Origin: Roseateles_B flavus
GTDB lineage: Bacteria; Pseudomonadota; Gammaproteobacteria; Burkholderiales; Burkholderiaceae_C
DNA: 64,000 nt
Direction of reading: 5' to 3'
Assembly (NCBI RefSeq): GCF_039872765.1
Contig: NZ_JBDPZC010000010.1
Span: forward strand, 62,001 to 126,000
Of this stretch, positions 59,895-64,000 are shown piece after piece. Under the pieces are notes generated by a model, which worked only from the letters and a program-made list of their open reading frames with translations, searched no databases and was not told where the DNA came from. The position numbers and the translations under genes were made by a program. Each line of letters starts with the position of its first letter. Position 1 is the stretch's first letter.

Positions 59895-61478
59895 TCATTT
59901 ATGCCCGCCTCCACCGCTGCTGTAGCCGCCCCAGGAGCCACCGGAACCGCCGCTGGAACGCACGCCGCCGCTGCGCTTGCAGGCCTGGTACTCGGCACTG
60001 GACTCCCCGAAGGTCTCCTTGTAGGACTGGCAATCATCGCTGCTGCAGGCCCGGAAGAGCAGCAGCAGCACCAGCAGCACGAAGGCCCCGAGGATGATCT
60101 TGGCGAAGAGCCCGTGGGCATCTCCGCTGGCACGCACGCCGGCGTCGCGGGCGAAGGCGGCGCGCTTCTCCGGCGCCAGGGCAAAGCCCTTGAGCACTTC
60201 GTCGGCGTCCAGCTTGCGGCCGTGGCTCCAGGTGACCTCGTTGCCCGTCTGCTCGCGGCTGAGCAGCTCGGTGCGGCTGCCGGCGCGGTATTCGTAGTCG
60301 GTGACCAGGCATTTTTCACCGCGCTTCACGCGCCAGTAGAACTCGCCCAGTACATAGGTGATGAGGGCGGTGTACTGCCAGCGCCGCGCGAAGCGCTTGT
60401 CCTGCCAGCTGACGGCGCCGCCCTTGTCGGCCGTGGGCGCGCCGGTGAGCGGGCGCACCACGCTCCAGCCTTCCTCGGTGTCCACCAGGAAGGCGAAGCC
60501 CTCCAGGCGGTTGAAGAGCAGGTACTCGCGCCAGAAGGTCTGTTCCTCGTCCTGACCCTGCGGCAGGTCGCAGCGTTCCATGTAGCCCACGACCTGCCAG
60601 TCCTGGGGCGTGCCACCCATGACCGCCAACTTGCCACTGCTGCCCATGGGGATCAGCGGCTCCATGCCGTTGTCCTGGGCATAGTGGGCCAGGTCCCCGC
60701 CTACCCCCTTGGAGATGTCGGTGACGGTGTGGCATTGCGGGCAGACGATGGACTGGGTGTTGTCCAGCTTGGGCGTCAGCGAGGCACCGCAGCCCGGGCA
60801 GGGCAGGGACTTGCCGGAGAGCGTCTTGCTGCTGTCCTCGCGCAGGCCGCTGAGGGCCAGGTCGGCCAGGCGCACGCTGCGGCCCACGGTCCAGACCGGC
60901 GCCTGCGGCTGGCTGAACTCCAGGCTGCCGACCTCGCCCTTGCTGCTTCGCAGCTCCACCACCCAGTAGCTCTTGAGCAGCTCGGGCGGGCGCGGCAGCT
61001 CGCCTTCGCAGGCCAGCACGGTGGCATCCACCTTGGAGGCCACCTCCCAGCGCGAGCCGCCCAGGGTCAGCGGCGAGCCGACGATGACATTGGCCGCCAG
61101 CGGCGGGGCCTCGGCCAGCGGCAGCTCGAAGCCGATCACGAAGGCGCCGTTGTCCTCCGAGAGCCAGGCGCTGCGCCCATGGCCGAAGAGGATGTGCCAC
61201 TCGTTCCAGCTGGCCTCCTCGGTGCGCAGCTGGATGCGGCCCAGCACGGTGAAGGGCTCGCCCTGGTACTTGCCGCTGGCGCCCAGCTGAAGGGGGGAGT
61301 AGTCCTCGAAGAGCTCGGCGCTCTGGCCGATCTTGCGCAGGGCCTCGCCCTCGCGCAGCAGGGTGGCGCGGCAGTAGCTGCAGACGGCGCTGTGCGACGC
61401 CGCCGAGGCGAACTCGACGGGCGCTCCGCAATTGGGGCAGGCCGCTTGCCAGCGGCGCTGGGGAGAAGTGCTTGCCAC
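59895..61478 (-). CDS. DUF4178 protein with zinc ribbons and a C-terminal membrane anchor
   Basis: The product is 527 residues with a GTG start at 61478. Two Cys4 zinc ribbons (CPNCGAPVEF with CSYC at 14-36, and CPGCGASLTP with CPQC near 230) surround DUF4178 domains: FTVLGRIQLRTEEASWNEWH and WQVVGYMERCDLPQGQDEE. A membrane helix (IILGAFVLLVLLLLF, about 467-481) is followed by a Cys-containing Gly/Ser-rich tail with SSGGSGGSWGGYSSGGG. DUF4178 genes commonly lie with DUF350, SpeD/SpeE-like and FAD genes; the function is unknown. Confidence 0.85.
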   Translation of the reverse strand: MASTSPQRRWQAACPNCGAPVEFASAASHSAVCSYCRATLLREGEALRKIGQSAELFEDYSPLQLGASGKYQGEPFTVLGRIQLRTEEASWNEWHILFGHGRSAWLSEDNGAFVIGFELPLAEAPPLAANVIVGSPLTLGGSRWEVASKVDATVLACEGELPRPPELLKSYWVVELRSSKGEVGSLEFSQPQAPVWTVGRSVRLADLALSGLREDSSKTLSGKSLPCPGCGASLTPKLDNTQSIVCPQCHTVTDISKGVGGDLAHYAQDNGMEPLIPMGSSGKLAVMGGTPQDWQVVGYMERCDLPQGQDEEQTFWREYLLFNRLEGFAFLVDTEEGWSVVRPLTGAPTADKGGAVSWQDKRFARRWQYTALITYVLGEFYWRVKRGEKCLVTDYEYRAGSRTELLSREQTGNEVTWSHGRKLDADEVLKGFALAPEKRAAFARDAGVRASGDAHGLFAKIILGAFVLLVLLLLFRACSSDDCQSYKETFGESSAEYQACKRSGGVRSSGGSGGSWGGYSSGGGGHK

Positions 61479-61549
61479 TCGGTGTCAGGCTGCGCACGCG
61501 GGCCTCGGGCGCTCAACCCGGGGCGCTGCGTGCAGATTTGACGGTGGCC

Positions 61550-62599
61550 TCAGCCCAGCTTCTTCAGCAGGTCGGCCTTCTTGGCCGCGAACTCTTCCTC
61601 GGTGAGGATGCCCTTGGCCTTGAGCTCGCCCAGCTTCTCCAGCAGGGACATGATGTCGTCGGCGCTCTGCGTCACCGGCGCCGCGGCGGCTGCCGGCTGG
61701 GCGGCGGCCTGCGGCTGGGCGGCGAGGCCGGCGGCCATCTGCTGCGCCAGCGTCTGACCCAGGGCAAGACCTGCCCCCAGGCCCATGGCATCGCCCGCGA
61801 TGCCGCCACCGCCCTGGCCCACGCCTTCGGCGAGCTTCGGGATGGCCTGGGCTGTCTGGTACTGCATGAACTGGCCCATGTTCTGGCCGATCATGCCCAT
61901 GCCGATCTTCTGGTCGAGGATCTTCTGCAGCTCCTCGGGCAGGGACACGCTCTGCAGCGTGACCGACTCCAGCTTCAGGCCCAGCTTCTCGAAGGCCGGC
62001 GAGGTGGCGGCCTGCAGCTGCGAGGCGAACTCGACCTGGTTGGCCGCCAGGTCCAGGAAGGGGATGCCGCTCTGCGCGACGGCGTCGCTGATGTGCTGCA
62101 GGATGGTGCCGCGCAGCTGGCCGTCCAGCTCCTGCGCGGTGTAGCGATCGCGGGTGCCCGAGATCTCCTGGTGGAAGCGCTTGGCGTCGGCGATACGGTA
62201 GGCGTAGTTGCCGAAGGCGCGCAGGCGCACGGCGCCGAAGTCCTTGTCACGGATGGTGACGGGCTGCGGGGTGCCCCAGCGCTGGTCGATCTGCTGGCGG
62301 CTGCTGAAGAAGTAGACGTCGCTCTTGAACGGGGACTCGAAGAGCTTGTCCCAGTTCTTCAGGTTGGTCAGCAGGGGCAGGGTCTGCGTGGTGAGCTTGT
62401 AGGTGCCGGGGCCGAAGACGTCCGCCACCTTGCCTTCGTTGACGAAGACCGCCAGCTGCGACTCGCGCACCACCAGCTGGGCGCCGTACTGGATTTCGAA
62501 GTCCTGCATGGGATAGCGCCAGGCGAGGGTGCCGTCCCCGTCCTCCGTCCATTGCAGGACGTCAATGAATTGTTTCTTGATGAAATCCATCAAACCCAT
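61550..62599 (-). CDS. SPFH-domain protein with C-terminal SHOCT motif (virion-core-like family)
   Basis: The product is 349 residues from ATG 62599, with GGAGGG five bases upstream. An SPFH/band-7 domain (SQLAVFVNEGKVADVFGPGT, NAYRIADAKRFHQE region shown as FGNYAYRIADAKRF) is followed by an Ala/Gln-rich linker and a short SHOCT end, LGELKAKGILTEEEFAAKKA. There is no N-terminal membrane helix, so attachment would be through partners. It is the first gene of the minus-strand cluster, 71 bases from DUF4178. SPFH proteins organise membrane domains, here perhaps for the aminopropyltransferase. Confidence 0.86.
   Translation of the reverse strand: MGLMDFIKKQFIDVLQWTEDGDGTLAWRYPMQDFEIQYGAQLVVRESQLAVFVNEGKVADVFGPGTYKLTTQTLPLLTNLKNWDKLFESPFKSDVYFFSSRQQIDQRWGTPQPVTIRDKDFGAVRLRAFGNYAYRIADAKRFHQEISGTRDRYTAQELDGQLRGTILQHISDAVAQSGIPFLDLAANQVEFASQLQAATSPAFEKLGLKLESVTLQSVSLPEELQKILDQKIGMGMIGQNMGQFMQYQTAQAIPKLAEGVGQGGGGIAGDAMGLGAGLALGQTLAQQMAAGLAAQPQAAAQPAAAAAPVTQSADDIMSLLEKLGELKAKGILTEEEFAAKKADLLKKLG
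61765..61779 (+). repeat. Dispersed decamer copy 7 (GCAAGACCTG family)
   Basis: GCAAGACCTGCCCCC on the plus strand, inside the SPFH gene in its Ala/Gln-rich linker. Confidence 0.55.
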
Positions 62600-62866
62600 G
62601 GTGACCCTCCAGGCTCCAGTCAATGCGGTCGGGGTGACCGCGGGACAGAGTATCCACCAGAAGACGGAGGGTTTTCAGCCCTGGCCGACCCCCACTGAGG
62701 GTGTGTGACGGGTGGCACTCTCCCGGAAAGCCCCGCCCAGCGCCTGTTGACGGGCGCTCGGCTCTTCATTCATGTTTTTCCGAAGTGTTGTTCTGCAAAT
62801 TGCTTGTTTTTCGGAAGTCATCCTGGCGGCACAGTGGCGCAGCGTCCCTCATCGAAGGAGATTCCG

Positions 62867-63208
62867 ATGCAAGTGCTGTTCGTATCCCGCCACCCACTGG
62901 CCGCCGAATTCCGGGCCTTGAGCGAGCAACGCATCCGCTTCGCGCTGCGGCGCCTGGCGTGGCGGGTGCCGCGCGCCGAGGTGCAGCTCTCGGACCTGAA
63001 CGGGCCCAAGGGCGGCCTCGACAAGCGCTGCCAGATCGCCCTTCGGACTGACGGGGCCGGCACGGTGGTGGTGGCGTCCGTGGCTCGTCACTGGCGCACG
63101 GCGCTGGACCAGGCCCTGGCCCGGGCGGCCCGCTTTCTGGTCCGCCAGTGGCGGCGCACCCATGAGCACGGGCGCCAGCGCCAGCGCCCGCAGCGCGATG
63201 AACGATGA
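62867..63208 (+). CDS. Short HPF/RaiA-like ribosome-associated protein
   Basis: The product is 113 residues with AAGGAG six bases before the ATG. It has the HPF/RaiA core: an initial VLFVSRHPLAAEFRALSEQR region, then VPRAEVQLSDLNGPKGGLDK and RTALDQALARAARFLVRQWR. It is shorter than long-form HPF and lacks the C-terminal dimerisation domain. The strongly basic end would bind rRNA. Hibernation or stress binding is likely by family but the match is loose. It is transcribed just ahead of a BI-1 family gene. Confidence 0.75.
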   Translation: MQVLFVSRHPLAAEFRALSEQRIRFALRRLAWRVPRAEVQLSDLNGPKGGLDKRCQIALRTDGAGTVVVASVARHWRTALDQALARAARFLVRQWRRTHEHGRQRQRPQRDER

Positions 63209-63240
63209 CCCCGATCACCGACCGAACAAAGGAGAAAGCC

Positions 63241-63957
63241 ATGAGCTCGATGAACCCCCTGAACCCCATGCCGACGGCCCCGACGGCGACCCCGCCCGCC
63301 ACGGTGCGCTCGATCCCCGACATGGCCGTGCCCGCAGACACCAGCCGGGTGCTTCGCAACACCTACGCGCTGCTGTCCATGACCTTGCTCTTCAGCGCCG
63401 CCGTAGCTGCCGCGAGCGTGGCGATGAAGCTGCCGGCTCCCGGTCTTCTGCTCACGCTGGGTGTCTATTTCGGCTTGCTGTTTGCCATCCATCGCCTGCA
63501 GAACAGCGGCTGGGCGCTGCCCGCGGTGTTCGCACTGACCGGCTTCATGGGCTACAGCCTCGGCCCCGTCCTGAGCCAGACGCTGGCCTTGCCGGGCGGT
63601 GCTCAGACCATCGCGCTGGCCCTGGGCGCAACGGGCGCCACCTTCCTCGGCCTCTCGGCCTGGGTGCTGACGACGCGGCGCGACTTCAGCTTCATGGGCG
63701 GCTTCCTGTTCGCCGGCATGGTGATCGCCGTCCTGGCCGGTCTGGCCGCCGTGTTCTTTGAGATCCCGGCGCTGGGCCTGGCCGTGTCCGGCATGGTGGC
63801 GCTGCTCTCGGCGGGCCTGATCCTGTTCGAGACCAGCCATATCGTGAACGGCGGTGAGCGCAACTATGTGCTGGCGACCGTCAGCCTGTATGTCTCGGTC
63901 TTCAATCTCTTCACCAGCCTGCTGGCGCTGTTCGGCTTCGGCAGCTCGGACGAGTAA
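63241..63957 (+). CDS. Bax inhibitor-1 family membrane protein (YbhL/YccA type)
   Basis: The product is 238 residues from ATG 63241, preceded by AAAGGAG. A polar N-terminus of about 45 residues (NTYALLSMTLLFSAAVAA begins the first helix) is followed by seven membrane helices: LLLTLGVYFGLLFAIH, ALTGFMGYSLGPVLSQ and FSFMGGFLFAGMVIAVLAGL among them, and the late ILFETSHIVNGGERNYVLAT with the conserved His/Glu of BI-1 proteins. Bacterial relatives are implicated in membrane-protease control (YccA with FtsH). It lies 32 bases after the HPF-like gene. Confidence 0.88.
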   Translation: MSSMNPLNPMPTAPTATPPATVRSIPDMAVPADTSRVLRNTYALLSMTLLFSAAVAAASVAMKLPAPGLLLTLGVYFGLLFAIHRLQNSGWALPAVFALTGFMGYSLGPVLSQTLALPGGAQTIALALGATGATFLGLSAWVLTTRRDFSFMGGFLFAGMVIAVLAGLAAVFFEIPALGLAVSGMVALLSAGLILFETSHIVNGGERNYVLATVSLYVSVFNLFTSLLALFGFGSSDE

Positions 63958-63960
63958 GTT

Positions 63961-63995
63961 GCTGGTGGCGGGGCGGGCTTCCAGACGCCGCCAGC
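63961..63995 (+). terminator. Possible terminator stem at the right edge
   Basis: GCTGGTGGC (63961-63969) can pair with GCCGCCAGC (63987-63995) with one wobble pair. A T-run cannot be checked because the window ends at 64000. Confidence 0.4.
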
Positions 63996-64000
63996 CCCGC

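Noticed and set aside
1..64000. CRISPR arrays, tRNA/rRNA genes, insertion sequences or prophage
   Set aside because: No regularly spaced repeats, no cloverleaf sequences with CCA-type ends, no transposase, integrase or structural phage genes were seen. Short gaps leave little room for them.

Overview
The window is about 69% G+C and reads as the chromosome of a betaproteobacterium of the order Burkholderiales, probably near the Roseateles/Rubrivivax/Sphaerotilus group. The reasons are the Bug-type solute-binding protein with TctB/TctA partners, the alaA-like/hom/thrC/moeA/moaD gene order, dense tandem operons with ATGA or GTGA overlaps, and general codon use. Nearly every base is in a gene. 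I see no tRNA, rRNA, CRISPR array, insertion sequence or prophage. The species placement is inference.

Layout. 1-5.3 kb: the end of guanine deaminase, then a complete BMP-type nucleoside/purine ABC importer (ATPase, two permeases, lipoprotein receptor) closed by a terminator. 5.4-13.9 kb: a secreted S9 peptidase, an NlpC/P60 hydrolase, propionyl-CoA synthetase, a secreted M3 metallopeptidase and a PhnD-like periplasmic protein. 14.0-19.7 kb: an operon of an oxalyl-CoA-synthetase-like ligase, a tripartite tricarboxylate-type transporter and a PanE-like reductase. 19.7-24.6 kb (minus strand): a secreted STY0301-like protein, a BPSL0067/Tae2-like amidase, a HAD phosphatase, PhoH/PIN, Bcp and an Mth938-like protein. 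24.8-33.5 kb: alaA-like, hom, an inserted AAA-ATPase/TPR pair, thrC, moeA and moaD.

33.5-41.5 kb is a regulatory and accessory patch: three AraC-type regulators, DUF3224, MAPEG, a SpeD-like decarboxylase, an inositol-phosphatase-like protein, a dienelactone-hydrolase-like protein, and a secreted protein of unknown function behind a c-di-GMP-I riboswitch. 41.5-50.0 kb: a fluoroacetate-dehalogenase-like enzyme, soxR with its operator and a questin-oxidase-like gene, then a LysR regulator followed by a molybdenum hydroxylase (IorA/IorB) with its XdhC and MocA maturation factors. 50.1-55.9 kb: two unknown proteins, a GGDEF-EAL protein and a sulfide:quinone oxidoreductase with a clear promoter. 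56.0-62.6 kb (minus strand): an SPFH/DUF4178/DUF350/YciI/membrane spermidine-synthase/FAD-oxidoreductase cluster. 62.9-64.0 kb: an HPF-like protein and a Bax-inhibitor-1 family protein.

The items most worth following are these. (1) A split STAND-like ATPase + TPR pair is embedded, with overlapping start and stop codons, between hom and thrC. (2) A c-di-GMP-I riboswitch precedes a secreted protein of unknown function. (3) The SPFH/DUF4178/DUF350/aminopropyltransferase cluster has a SpeD-like partner about 20 kb away that conserves the pyruvoyl-enzyme residues. (4) A Tae2-like amidase is paired with a secreted STY0301-like protein, with no type VI apparatus in view. (5) A SoxR-type promoter drives a questin-oxidase-like gene. 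(6) A decamer, GCAAGACCTG, occurs seven times between 29 and 62 kb.
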